Shown here: one piece after another, positions 19,914-28,841 of the stretch
Layout: the number at the start of each line of letters is the position of its first letter
Numbering within the stretch: position 1 is the first letter of the stretch
Origin: Mycolicibacterium rhodesiae NBB3
Lineage (GTDB): Bacteria; Actinomycetota; Actinomycetes; Mycobacteriales; Mycobacteriaceae
DNA: 64,000 nt
Assembly: GCF_000230895.2 (NCBI RefSeq)
Contig: NC_016604.1
Coordinates: 1,488,001 to 1,552,000, forward strand
Direction of reading: 5' to 3'
Translations under genes and position numbers: made by a program
The notes under the pieces: model-generated
The model's input: the letters and a program-made list of their open reading frames with translations, nothing else
Told to the model about the DNA's origin: nothing
The model's database searches: none

Positions 19914-22190
19914 TTGCAAAAGAGTGCGAAACCGATTGCGCCGGAGGAATTCTCGCCCGGACTGTCCGAAAGGTTGGCGCCGGTGCTGCGCTATGACGTG
20001 CCGGCATCCCTGGTCGTTTTCCTGGTAGCGCTGCCCTTGTCCCTCGGCATTGCCATCGCATCGGGTGCGCCCGCGCTTGCCGGACTGATCGCTGCAATCG
20101 TCGGCGGCATCGTCGCAGGTGCGCTCGGCGGATCTGTGCTGCAGGTCAGCGGGCCCGCAGCCGGGCTCACCGTGGTCGTTGCCAGCCTGGTCGCCGAGTT
20201 CGGATGGAAGGTGACGTGCGCGATCACCGTGGCCTCCGGCGTCCTGCAGGTACTTTTCGGCATGAGCCGGGTGGCCCGCGCCGCGCTTGCCATCTCTCCG
20301 GTGGTCGTGCACGCCATGCTCGCGGGCATCGGCATCACCATCGCGCTACAGCAGACGCATGTGCTGCTGGGCGGCGAGTCCAAGAGTTCGGCGTGGCAGA
20401 ACGTGACGGAACTGCCCGGTCAGCTCGCGAATATGCACGGGCCTGGGTTGATGCTCGGCCTGTTGGTGATCACGATCATGGCCACCTGGCGATGGCTGCC
20501 CAAGCCCGTCGCGAAAGTGCCGGGTCCCCTCGTCGCCATCTTGCTGACGACCGTTCTGGCCGCCGTGCTGAGTCTGGACGTCACCCGGGTCAGGCTGGAC
20601 GGATCGCTGGTCGACGCGGTCGCATTGCCCAGTCTTCCCGAGGGCAATTGGGGCGCCTTTGCAGTCGGTGTCTTGACCGTCGCGTTGATCGCCAGCGTCG
20701 AAAGTCTCCTGTCGGCGGTGTCGGTGGACCGCATGCACAACGGTCCGCGGACCAACTTCGATCGGGAGATGATCGGTCAAGGGGCGGCCAACATCACCTC
20801 CGGCGCCATCGGTGGTCTGCCGGTGACCGGCGTCATCGTCCGCAGCTCGACCAACGTCGCCGCCGGTGCGCGCACCCGCGCATCGGCCATCCTGCACGGC
20901 ATCTGGATCCTCGTCTTCGCGCTGCCGTTCGCCGGCCTGGCTGAACAGATTCCGATGGCTGCGCTGGCCGGCCTGTTGATTGTGATCGGCATCCAGCTCG
21001 TCAAGCGTGCACACATCGAAACCGCCCGTCGTACAGGCGATATCGCGGTGTATGCCGTCACAATTGTCGGCGTTGTGTTTCTGAATCTGCTGGAAGGTGT
21101 CCTGATCGGACTGGGTTTGGCCATTGCGCTGATCGTCTGGCGTGTCGTGCGCGCACAGATCAAGACGGAGCAGACCGGGGACGGCACATGGCGGGTTCTG
21201 GTCGAGGGCTCGGCCAGCTTTCTCTCGCTCCCCCGCCTGACCAAGGCGCTCAATGCCGTACCCGAAGAGACTGCGGTATCCATCGAACTGTCAGTGGATT
21301 TCATCGATCATGCCGCGCACGAGGCGATCGAGGACTGGTGCCGTAACCATCGCGACACCGGCGGCACCGTACACATCTACGAGGTCGGCTCGGTGGAGAT
21401 GCACAGCGCGGTCGAGGGTCCGCCGGTGCGGGAGATCGCGTCGTTGGACGTACGCTCCGGAGTCGCACCGTGGAGCTCATGGCAGAACGGTGCCGCTGAC
21501 AACGGAAAGCGTTCGCACACAGACTTTTTCGACCTAAGGAACGGCTCCGAGCCGGCGGCCGCGGTGTTCAACGGGCTCGACGTGTACCGACGGCGAACGG
21601 CACCGTACCTCAAGCCACACATGGAGAAGCTCGCGAACGCTCAGCGGCCCGAGACGCTGTTCATCACCTGCACCGACTCGCGCGTGGTGCCCAACATCAT
21701 CACCAGTAGCGGGCCGGGAGACCTCTTCACCGTGCGCAACGTGGGCAACCTGGTCGCCCCGGGGCAACAGGACACCTCGATCGAAGCCGCCATCGTGTTC
21801 GCCGTCGACAAACTCGCGGTGTCGTCGATCGTCGTCTGCGGACATTCCAGCTGCGGGGCGATGCACGCGATACTTCATGGCGATGCCCCGCGCACCGACG
21901 CCGATGAGCAACTGTCGAAATGGCTAACGCACGGCATCACGTCGGTATCGGCCTTCGATGACGGTAACCATCCGGTGGCCCGCTCGGCGGCGCAGCAGGA
22001 CTTCGGCCGAGTGGACCAGTTGAGCATGGTGAACGTCGCTGTCCAGGTCGAAGAGCTGCGCTCCCATCCACTCGTCGCGGGCCGGCCACACGTGGAGGTG
22101 GTGGGCCTGTTCTACGACATCCAGAGCGCCGCCGTCATCCGCGTCATGCCCGACCATGTCGACGCGGCGGTGAACGCGGGACGCGGATAG
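19914..22190 (+). CDS. SulP-family anion transporter fused to beta-carbonic anhydrase
   Basis: A TTG start at 19914, six bases after GAGGGAG, gives about 758 residues; an in-frame GTG at 19848 lies inside the preceding hairpin and is disfavoured. Residues about 20-415 are a SulP transporter with 10-12 helices (VPASLVVFLVALPLSLGIAIA; QVSGPAAGLTVVVASLVAEF). A STAS-like linker follows (RVLVEGSASFLSLPRLTKAL). The last 210 residues are a beta-carbonic anhydrase with zinc ligands in FITCTDSRV (Cys, Asp) and VCGHSSCGAM (His, Cys). M. tuberculosis Rv3273 has the same architecture. Bicarbonate uptake coupled to CO2 hydration is the likely role, by family knowledge. Confidence 0.9.
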   Translation: MQKSAKPIAPEEFSPGLSERLAPVLRYDVPASLVVFLVALPLSLGIAIASGAPALAGLIAAIVGGIVAGALGGSVLQVSGPAAGLTVVVASLVAEFGWKVTCAITVASGVLQVLFGMSRVARAALAISPVVVHAMLAGIGITIALQQTHVLLGGESKSSAWQNVTELPGQLANMHGPGLMLGLLVITIMATWRWLPKPVAKVPGPLVAILLTTVLAAVLSLDVTRVRLDGSLVDAVALPSLPEGNWGAFAVGVLTVALIASVESLLSAVSVDRMHNGPRTNFDREMIGQGAANITSGAIGGLPVTGVIVRSSTNVAAGARTRASAILHGIWILVFALPFAGLAEQIPMAALAGLLIVIGIQLVKRAHIETARRTGDIAVYAVTIVGVVFLNLLEGVLIGLGLAIALIVWRVVRAQIKTEQTGDGTWRVLVEGSASFLSLPRLTKALNAVPEETAVSIELSVDFIDHAAHEAIEDWCRNHRDTGGTVHIYEVGSVEMHSAVEGPPVREIASLDVRSGVAPWSSWQNGAADNGKRSHTDFFDLRNGSEPAAAVFNGLDVYRRRTAPYLKPHMEKLANAQRPETLFITCTDSRVVPNIITSSGPGDLFTVRNVGNLVAPGQQDTSIEAAIVFAVDKLAVSSIVVCGHSSCGAMHAILHGDAPRTDADEQLSKWLTHGITSVSAFDDGNHPVARSAAQQDFGRVDQLSMVNVAVQVEELRSHPLVAGRPHVEVVGLFYDIQSAAVIRVMPDHVDAAVNAGRG

Positions 22191-22194
22191 GGCC

Positions 22195-23118
22195 TCAGGA
22201 CTGTCGGGAGATCAACAGGGCCCTGGTGCGCGCGCGCCCTTCGGACGAGGCGTCGAAGACCGAGCCGGTGAACTCGTCGACACCCGCGGCGCTGAGTTCG
22301 TCGAGGCGCTGCGAGACCATCTGCTCGTCGCCGATGATCGCGGCGTCCTCGGGTCCGGCGTAGCCCTCGCGGTCGAGCATCGCGCGGTACGACGGCAGCG
22401 TCCCGTAGACCGCGAACTCCTTCGCCGCCTGCTTGCGAGCACCGTCGACGTCATCGGTCACGCTGATCGGCAGCGACGCGGCCACCCACACGTCACTTTC
22501 TGCTCGACCCGCCTCGACCGCAGCCCCCCGCAGCGTCGGCACGATGTGCTCGGCCAATGTCTTGGGGCCTGTCATCCAGGTCAGCGTTCCCTTGGTGCGC
22601 CGGCCGGCCAGCGTCAACATCTGAGGACCCAGTGCGGCGATGTAGACCTCGGGCGCGGGCGCGGGAATCTGCAATGATCCGCGCGCGGTCCAGAAGTCGC
22701 CCGCGGCGTCGGCGGGCTGACCCTCGAGCACAGGTTGCAGGCCGTCGAGGTACTCACGCATCTGGCGCACCGGCCTGTCCCACGGAACACCCCACATGCC
22801 CTCGACGACCATGCGATGGCTCATGCCGATTCCCAGTTTGAACCGGCCGCCGCTTATCAGGTTGAGCGTCAGGGCGCGCTGAGCCAACTGCAGCGGGTGC
22901 TGAACCTGGATCGGGATGACGCCCGACCCGATCTCGATGTCGTCGACCTCCCTGAAGACGATGCCGAGCACCGTCGGCAGATCTGCGTCGTACGGCAACT
23001 GGGCCATCCAGACGCGGCGAAATCCTTCGTCCCTTAGCTCGGCAACGGTGCCGACCAATGCGTCGACCGGCGAAGGTCTGGTGGGAGACAGTCCGACGAT
23101 GCTGAGGCTGATTTGCAT
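22195..23118 (-). CDS. LLM-class (luciferase-like) F420-dependent oxidoreductase
   Basis: Starting at MQISLSIVGLSPTRPSP the protein has 307 residues; an ATG three codons upstream is possible, and the longer frame overlapping the divergent transporter gene is not. It shows the luciferase-like barrel pattern of mycobacterial F420 enzymes: FRRVWMAQLPYDADLPTVLG, IGSGVIPIQVQHPLQLAQ, GRFKLGIGMSH and YIAALGPQMLTLAGRRTKGT. The cofactor (F420 rather than FMN) is inferred from the prevalence of this subgroup in mycobacteria. The substrate is unknown. It is divergent from the TDT transporter with a gap under 40 bases, so the two share a promoter region. Confidence 0.82.
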   Translation of the reverse strand: MQISLSIVGLSPTRPSPVDALVGTVAELRDEGFRRVWMAQLPYDADLPTVLGIVFREVDDIEIGSGVIPIQVQHPLQLAQRALTLNLISGGRFKLGIGMSHRMVVEGMWGVPWDRPVRQMREYLDGLQPVLEGQPADAAGDFWTARGSLQIPAPAPEVYIAALGPQMLTLAGRRTKGTLTWMTGPKTLAEHIVPTLRGAAVEAGRAESDVWVAASLPISVTDDVDGARKQAAKEFAVYGTLPSYRAMLDREGYAGPEDAAIIGDEQMVSQRLDELSAAGVDEFTGSVFDASSEGRARTRALLISRQS

Positions 23119-23155
23119 ACCTCTCATCGAAACAGGAGTGCGAACATACTTCACG

Positions 23156-24277
23156 ATGACGACGGAACTGGCTCGACTCAAACACTTCGGCCCGAATTGG
23201 TTCGCCTCGGTGATGGGCACCGGCATTGTCGCCACCGCCGGCGCTACGCTGCCGGTCCACGTTCCCGGCCTGCATGTGTTCGCACGCGGGGTGTGGGTCG
23301 TCGCCGCACTGCTGCTGGTCGTGCTCGTCGTTGCGGTGACGGTGCAACGCATTCGGCATCCGTCGGCGTCCAGCGGCCACGTTCGCAACCCCCAGATGGC
23401 GCACTTCTACGGGGCGGCGCCCATGGCCCTGCTGACCGTTGGATCTGGCGCGTTGTTGGTCGGCAGGGATTTGATCGGCGAGCGGATCGCCGTCGATCTG
23501 GCATGGGTGTTGTGGACGACAGGGACGATCGGTGGTTTGTTCACTGCGGCGACCATCCCATTTCTGATGTTCACGCAGCTCAACGTCGAACCGGACGCGG
23601 CCTTCGGCGGCTGGTTGATGCCGGTGGTGCCGCCGATGGTATCGGCGGCGTCGGGCGCGCTGCTGATCCCCCACATGGCGCCGGGTACCGGCCGCACCAC
23701 GATGCTCTACGGCTGTTATGCGATGTTCGGCCTGTCTCTTGTCGCGGCGCTGATCATCATCTCGATGATCTGGAGCAGGCTCGCGCTGTACGGCACATCG
23801 GGGACCACCAGGGTGCCGACGCTGTGGATCGTGCTCGGCCCCCTCGGTCAGGGCATCACGGCAGCGGGGTTGCTCGGGGCGAATGCGGCGCTGGCCGTCT
23901 CACCGGAACTGGCCAGCGGCATGAACGTGTTCGCGGTGTTGTTCGGCGTACCCGTGTGGGGTTTCGCCATGTTGTGGATCGTGCTTGCGACCGAACTGAC
24001 GGTTCGCACATTGCGGCGCGGGATGCCGTTCGCGCTGACGTGGTGGAGCCTGACCTTCCCGGTCGGCACGTTCGTCACAGGCACCACGCAATTGGCGAAC
24101 CACACCGGGCTGCCCGCGTTCCGGGTCGCCGCCGTTGTCGCCTACGCGGCGCTGTTGGGGACGTGGGGCCTGGTCGCCGTCCAAACCGCCCGGGGCAGCC
24201 TCGGCGGGGGCCTGTTCACCCCGCCTCCGCCCGCCGGGCCGATCAAGGCCAAGAAGGATCCGCCGCCTGACCCATGA
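23156..24277 (+). CDS. TDT-family transporter (TehA/SLAC1/Mae1 fold)
   Basis: The 373-residue membrane protein has about ten helices and the TDT signature FGPNWFASVMGTGIVATAG near residue 10. Family members are anion or dicarboxylate channels and exporters: tellurite-related TehA, malate Mae1, sulfite Ssu1. The Pro/Lys-rich C-terminus (PPPPAGPIKAKKDPPP) is probably cytoplasmic. The chosen ATG follows AGGAG by 17 bases, which is far; the in-frame GTG at 23138 overlaps that site. Substrate unknown. It is divergent from the LLM gene. Confidence 0.82.
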   Translation: MTTELARLKHFGPNWFASVMGTGIVATAGATLPVHVPGLHVFARGVWVVAALLLVVLVVAVTVQRIRHPSASSGHVRNPQMAHFYGAAPMALLTVGSGALLVGRDLIGERIAVDLAWVLWTTGTIGGLFTAATIPFLMFTQLNVEPDAAFGGWLMPVVPPMVSAASGALLIPHMAPGTGRTTMLYGCYAMFGLSLVAALIIISMIWSRLALYGTSGTTRVPTLWIVLGPLGQGITAAGLLGANAALAVSPELASGMNVFAVLFGVPVWGFAMLWIVLATELTVRTLRRGMPFALTWWSLTFPVGTFVTGTTQLANHTGLPAFRVAAVVAYAALLGTWGLVAVQTARGSLGGGLFTPPPPAGPIKAKKDPPPDP

Positions 24278-24346
24278 TGGGTGGCAAAAGTTAGAGCCCC
24301 GTGCTGACGTCGGGTCGGGGGGTCAGACGCCAACACGGAGCTATCC

Positions 24347-24380
24347 GGTGTATCGGCGCCTTCGGCGGTGCCGTTACACC
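24347..24380. terminator. Probable bidirectional terminator between TDT gene and fadA2
   Basis: GGTGTA-T-CGGC pairs with GCCG-T-TACACC (ten pairs with one internal mismatch) around a 12-base GC-rich loop. It lies in the gap between two convergent genes; nothing else is seen in that 160-base gap. Confidence 0.55.
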
Positions 24381-24437
24381 CGGGGGCATATCTTTTCTCG
24401 GGGGTTTGAGGCTAGGCCTCCCCGGCTCGATGTCGGC

Positions 24438-25736
24438 TCACGCCTCCAGGATCGCCGCGACGCCCTGGCCTCCCGCGGCACACACCGAGATGAGACCACG
24501 CACGGGGCCACCGGTCTCCTTCTTCTTGACCGCCAGTTGCTTGGCCAACTGCGCGACGATCCGTCCGCCGGTCGCCGCAAACGGGTGGCCGGCCGCCAGT
24601 GAGGAGCCGTTGACGTTCAGCTTGGACCTGTCGATGCTGCCCAGCGCCTTGTCCAGGCCGAGCCGCTCCTTGCAGTACTCCTCGGATTCCCACGCGGCAA
24701 GCGTGGCGAGGACGACTGATGCGAAGGCCTCGTGTATCTCGTAGTAGTCGAAGTCGCCGAGACTCAGACCGTTTCTGGCGAGCAGCCGCGGCACCGCGTA
24801 GGTAGGCGCCATCAACAAACCGTCGTCACCGTTGACGTAATCCACGGCGGCGGTTTCACCGTCGATGAAATACGCCAGCGGCTCGATCGAGTGCGCGGCC
24901 GCCCACTCATCGGAGCCGAACAGCGCCACCGACGCACCGTCGGTGAGCGGCGTCGAGTTGCCCGCGGTCATCGTCGCGTCGCCTGCCTTCACACCGAACA
25001 CCGGCTTGAGTTTGGCCAGCTTCTCCGCCGACGAATCGGCCCGCAGATTGTTGTCCCGGTAGACGCCGAGGAATCCGGTGACAAGGTCGTCGAAGAATCC
25101 GCGGTCGTACGCGGCGGACATGTTGCGGTGGCTGGCGGCGGCGAGCTCATCCTGGTCGACCCGCTTGATGCCCATCTTCTTCGCGGTGACCGCGGCGTGT
25201 TCGCCCATCGACATCCCGGTGCGCGGCTCGCTGTTGACCGGGATCTCCACACCCAGCGCTGCGGGCAGCTTGCCGACCAGCTTCAGCCGGTCCACGTTGG
25301 ACTTCGAGCGGCGCAACCCGAGCAGCACACGCCGCAGATCGTCGCCGAACGCGATGGGTGCGTCCGAGGCGGTATCGACCCCGCCGGCTGCGGCCACCTC
25401 ATAGCGGCCCGCCGCGACTCCGTCGGCCGCGGCGATGGCGGCCTGCAACCCTGTGCCGCAGGCCTGCTGGATGTCGAAAGCCGGCGTGTACGGCGACAGC
25501 GAGCTGCCCAGCACACATTCGCGCATCAGGTTGAAGTCGCGGCTGTGCTTGAGGACCGCGCCACCGATGACGGCGCCCAGCGTCTCCCCTGCCAGGCTGT
25601 ACCGCTCGATCAGCCCGTCCAAAGCGGCGGTGAACATGTCCTGGTTGGAGGCGTTGGCGTAGGCGCCATCGGAGCGTGCGAAGGGAATTCTGTTGCCGCC
25701 GAGAATAGCGACCGGTCGGCGGGTATCACTAGCCAT
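24438..25736 (-). CDS. fadA2: Acetyl-CoA acetyltransferase FadA2 (thiolase)
   Basis: With the start MASDTRRPVAILGGNRIPFA the protein has 432 residues; ATG 25745 and GTG 25754 are nearby alternatives. It has all thiolase catalytic elements: nucleophile C93 (FDIQQACGTGLQAA), the conserved ASNQDMFTAAL start, HPFAATGGRIV with the catalytic His, and CAAGGQGVA with the second Cys. It cleaves 3-ketoacyl-CoA, or condenses acyl-CoAs in reverse. It is divergent from fabG4-htdX across a gap containing a near-perfect palindrome, so the operator may control both sides. Orthologue: Rv0243. Confidence 0.93.
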   Translation of the reverse strand: MASDTRRPVAILGGNRIPFARSDGAYANASNQDMFTAALDGLIERYSLAGETLGAVIGGAVLKHSRDFNLMRECVLGSSLSPYTPAFDIQQACGTGLQAAIAAADGVAAGRYEVAAAGGVDTASDAPIAFGDDLRRVLLGLRRSKSNVDRLKLVGKLPAALGVEIPVNSEPRTGMSMGEHAAVTAKKMGIKRVDQDELAAASHRNMSAAYDRGFFDDLVTGFLGVYRDNNLRADSSAEKLAKLKPVFGVKAGDATMTAGNSTPLTDGASVALFGSDEWAAAHSIEPLAYFIDGETAAVDYVNGDDGLLMAPTYAVPRLLARNGLSLGDFDYYEIHEAFASVVLATLAAWESEEYCKERLGLDKALGSIDRSKLNVNGSSLAAGHPFAATGGRIVAQLAKQLAVKKKETGGPVRGLISVCAAGGQGVAAILEA

Positions 25737-25758
25737 GAACCCCATAGTACCCACCCTT

Positions 25759-25774
25759 CTTACTCAGGAGTAAG
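25759..25774. promoter_or_regulatory. Palindromic operator between fadA2 and fabG4
   Basis: CTTACTC-AG-GAGTAAG has perfect 7-base arms around two bases. It contains the TTACT-N4-RGTAA core also seen before fadE5 and at the tetR start. It is ten bases before the fabG4 ATG and 23-38 bases from the fadA2 start, a typical TetR-type operator position. Confidence 0.75.
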
Positions 25775-25783
25775 TTCGTCCCC

Positions 25784-27139
25784 ATGGCTACCGATCTGTA
25801 CTCGCAAATCGTCCACTCGACGCCCGGATCGTTCCTCGCCAAGCAGCTCGGCGTCCCGCAGCCGGAGACGCTGCGGCGCTACCGGGCCGGCGATCCACCG
25901 CTGGCAGGCACCCTGCTGATCGGCGGCGAGGGCCGCGTCGTGGAACCGCTGCGCGCCGCGCTGGCCGAGGACTACGACGTGGTGTCCAACAACCTCGGCG
26001 GCCGCTGGGCCGACTCGTTCGGCGGGCTGGTATACGACGCCACGGGCATCACCGAACCCGTAGCGCTCAAGGGTCTGTACAAGTTCTTCACTCCGCTGCT
26101 GCGCAACCTCGGGCCGTCGGGACGGATCGTCGTCATCGGCACCACCCCCGAGGACACCGGCAGCGCGTCCGAACGCATTGCGCAGCGCGCGCTCGAGGGG
26201 TTCACGCGCTCGCTCGCCAAGGAGATGCGCCGCGGCGCCACCGTGAACCTGGTGTACCTGGCTGCCGACGCGAAGCCGGCGGCGACAGGGCTCGAGTCGA
26301 CTCTGCGGTTCCTGCTCTCGGGCAAGTCTGCGTATGTCGACGGGCAGGTGTTCCGTGTCGGCGCCGACGACGCGGCGCCGCCCGCGGACTGGGACCGGCC
26401 ACTGGACGGCAAGATCGCGTTGGTCACCGGTGCCGCGCGCGGCATCGGTGCGACGATCGCCGAGGTGTTCGCGCGGGACGGCGCCAGCGTGGTCGTCGTC
26501 GACGTGGAGGGTTCCCATGAGGACCTTGGCAACGTCGCCGCGAAAGTCGGCGCGACCGCGCTCACGCTCGACGTCACGGCCGACGACGCGGTGGACCGGA
26601 TCGCCGAACACATGCGCGAGCATTACCACGGATCATCGCTCGACATCCTTGTCAACAATGCGGGCATCACCCGGGACAAGTTGCTCGCCAACATGGACGA
26701 AGCGCGTTGGGACTCCGTGGTGGCAGTCAATCTCCTTGCCCCGCTTGCCCTTACCGAAGGTCTGGTGAACAACGGCACCATCGGCGAGGGCGGCAGGGTG
26801 ATCGGGTTGTCGTCGATGGCAGGCATCGCGGGCAACCGCGGCCAGACGAATTACGCAGCCACCAAGGCAGGCATGATCGGGCTGACCGATGCACTGTCGG
26901 CGGCATACGTCGACAAGGGCATCACCGTCAACGCCGTCGCGCCCGGCTTCATCGAGACGAAGATGACCGATGCCATCCCGCTGGCGACCCGTGAGGTGGG
27001 CCGCCGGCTCAACTCGCTGTATCAAGGTGGTCAGCCGGTCGACGTCGCCGAGACCATCGCCTACTTCGCCAGCCCCGCATCCAATGCCGTCAGCGGCAAC
27101 ACCATCCGGGTGTGCGGCCAGGCCATGCTGGGGGCCTAG
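25784..27139 (+). CDS. fabG4: High-molecular-weight 3-ketoacyl reductase FabG4
   Basis: The 451-residue protein matches the HMwFabG type of Rv0242c. Residues 1-200 are a degenerate flavodoxin-like Rossmann domain without a nucleotide-binding glycine motif. Residues 208-451 are a full SDR domain with TGAARGIG (215-222), NNAG (291-294) and the catalytic set S344, Y357, K361 ([13 protein letters not shown]). It reduces 3-ketoacyl-CoA or -ACP, with NADH preferred in the M. tuberculosis enzyme. It is followed one base later by htdX, so the reductase and dehydratase are made together. Confidence 0.94.
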   Translation: MATDLYSQIVHSTPGSFLAKQLGVPQPETLRRYRAGDPPLAGTLLIGGEGRVVEPLRAALAEDYDVVSNNLGGRWADSFGGLVYDATGITEPVALKGLYKFFTPLLRNLGPSGRIVVIGTTPEDTGSASERIAQRALEGFTRSLAKEMRRGATVNLVYLAADAKPAATGLESTLRFLLSGKSAYVDGQVFRVGADDAAPPADWDRPLDGKIALVTGAARGIGATIAEVFARDGASVVVVDVEGSHEDLGNVAAKVGATALTLDVTADDAVDRIAEHMREHYHGSSLDILVNNAGITRDKLLANMDEARWDSVVAVNLLAPLALTEGLVNNGTIGEGGRVIGLSSMAGIAGNRGQTNYAATKAGMIGLTDALSAAYVDKGITVNAVAPGFIETKMTDAIPLATREVGRRLNSLYQGGQPVDVAETIAYFASPASNAVSGNTIRVCGQAMLGA

Positions 27140-27140
27140 C

Positions 27141-27983
27141 ATGACCCAGCCATCGGGGGTGAGGAATCTGCTGCGCGCCGCGGCGGGTGCACTGCCGTTC
27201 GTGCCGCGGGGCGAGTCGCTTCCCGATCGCACCCTGACGGTCGAGGATCTACCGGTCGACGGTGCGAACGTCGCGGCGTACGCGGCGGTGACCGGACTGC
27301 GATTCGGTGACGCGGTGCCGCTGACCTATCCTTTCGCGCTGACGTTCCCCACGGTGATGGCGCTGGTCACCGGATTCGATTTCCCGTTCGCCGCAATGGG
27401 ATCGGTGCACATCGAAAACCACATCACCCAATACCGCCCGATCCTGGTGTCGGACACCATCTCGGCCAAGGTCCACGCGGAGAACCTTCGCGAGCACCGA
27501 CGCGGTCTGCTCGTCGACATCGTCACCGACATCAATATCGGTAATGACAAGGCGTGGCACCAGGTCACGACGTTCCTGCACCAGCAGCGAACCAGTCTGT
27601 CCGACGAGCCGAAGCCACCGCCGCAGAAGACTCCGAAGCTCCCGCCGCCCAACGCGGTGCTGCACATCACGCCCGGCCAGATCCGCCATTACGCGTCGGT
27701 GGGTGGTGACCACAATCCGATCCACACCAACGCGATCGCGGCAAAGCTGTTCGGCTTTCCTTCGGTGATCGCGCACGGAATGTTCAGCGCTGCAGCCGTT
27801 CTGGCGAACATCGAGGGCCAGCTCCCCGATGCCGTCAAATACTCGGTGCGTTTCGCCAAGCCGGTGGTGCTACCCGCACGGGCCGCCCTCTACGTCGATC
27901 GCGTCACCGACGGGTGGGAACTCACGCTGCGTCATGCGAGCAAGGGCGACCCGCATCTGAAGGGTACGGTCACCGCCATCTAG
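27141..27983 (+). CDS. htdX: (R)-3-hydroxyacyl thioester dehydratase HtdX
   Basis: The 280-residue protein begins one base after the fabG4 stop (TAG-C-ATG), which fixes the start. It is a double-hotdog MaoC-like dehydratase with the hydratase motif in the C-terminal half: GGDHNPIHTNAIAAKLFG, with D190 and H195 as the catalytic dyad, then VIAHGMFSAA. HtdX (Rv0241c) dehydrates (R)-3-hydroxyacyl thioesters. With FabG4, FadA2 and FadE5 the local genes cover all four reactions of a beta-oxidation or reverse cycle. Confidence 0.93.
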   Translation: MTQPSGVRNLLRAAAGALPFVPRGESLPDRTLTVEDLPVDGANVAAYAAVTGLRFGDAVPLTYPFALTFPTVMALVTGFDFPFAAMGSVHIENHITQYRPILVSDTISAKVHAENLREHRRGLLVDIVTDINIGNDKAWHQVTTFLHQQRTSLSDEPKPPPQKTPKLPPPNAVLHITPGQIRHYASVGGDHNPIHTNAIAAKLFGFPSVIAHGMFSAAAVLANIEGQLPDAVKYSVRFAKPVVLPARAALYVDRVTDGWELTLRHASKGDPHLKGTVTAI

Positions 27984-28813
27984 CTGTTGGACAGGTCGTA
28001 TCCGTAAGTCGATGCGACCATCTGCAGATCCTCGTCATCGACGAGGGAACGCAGCGAGGTCGGCAGTTCGGACCACTCACGAAGTCGCCGATCGGCGCGT
28101 CCGCGCGCACCTGCGGTGTGCACGCGCTGCTCGAAGACTCCTCCATCGAGCAGACCGGCATCGAGCCGGCAGTGGTCGGCGATCGCCACGAGCCACGCCT
28201 GGCTGAAGCGGATCAGGTCCTCATAACGCACGCGCAGGATGAAACTGCGTAGGTGCTCGTCGGTATCGGAGCCGACGAAGCTGCCCGCCACCCTGTGCCA
28301 ATTGCGCAGAGACTCGTCGGTGCGGGCCCGATTCCAGCCACCGAGGTTCTCCCACTCGTCAAGGCTTCGCAGCACGTCGCGCGGGTCGCGCACCACCAGC
28401 ACCACTCGCAGCGCGGGGAAGAGTTCTCTCAGCAGCAGCACGTCGGGCAGGCCATAGCGAACCTCCTTGAAACCCCACACCGGGCGGCCTTCGTCGCGGG
28501 CCGGGACGGCGAACAGGGCCTCGACGAAGGAGAGCACGGCCTCGTCGATGTGATTGCGCTCGGGCATCACGTTGGCGATGAAGCCTTGGTGTCCATGGGA
28601 TTTCAGTTCGCTGCGACCCGCCATGCCGCCGGTCTCCGACCACCGCAGCAGCCGTTGCCGGGCGGTCAGCACCTGCCGTAGCTGTCCCGCGTGTTCACCC
28701 CAGATCCGCACGCGGGGATGCGAGCTCAACAGTCGCTGAACCAGGGTGCTGCCGCAGCGCTGCCCCGCTGCCAGCACGAGCAGCGGCGCGGTGTCAGCGG
28801 TCAGGTCTGTCAT
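27980..28813 (-). CDS. Sulfotransferase-family protein
   Basis: The ATG at 28813 (MTDLTADTAPLLVLAAGQRC) gives 277 residues; the longer frame runs antisense into the divergent glycosyltransferase and is rejected. A PAPS-type 5'-phosphosulfate loop is visible near residue 18 (GQRCGSTLVQRLLSSHP), and a 3'-phosphate motif near VVLVVRDPRDVLRSLDEW. It probably transfers sulfate from PAPS to a hydroxyl, perhaps on a lipid or glycan. It is divergent from the glycosyltransferase gene 28 bases away, which may act on the same product. Its end overlaps htdX by four bases. Acceptor unknown. Confidence 0.8.
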   Translation of the reverse strand: MTDLTADTAPLLVLAAGQRCGSTLVQRLLSSHPRVRIWGEHAGQLRQVLTARQRLLRWSETGGMAGRSELKSHGHQGFIANVMPERNHIDEAVLSFVEALFAVPARDEGRPVWGFKEVRYGLPDVLLLRELFPALRVVLVVRDPRDVLRSLDEWENLGGWNRARTDESLRNWHRVAGSFVGSDTDEHLRSFILRVRYEDLIRFSQAWLVAIADHCRLDAGLLDGGVFEQRVHTAGARGRADRRLREWSELPTSLRSLVDDEDLQMVASTYGYDLSNS

Positions 28814-28841
28814 CGGCACAGAAATGCTACCTTCACGTGGG

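Noticed and set aside
24732..25919. Plus-strand frame of 395 codons opposite fadA2
   Set aside because: Antisense to a thiolase with all active-site motifs; it also runs into fabG4 in another frame.
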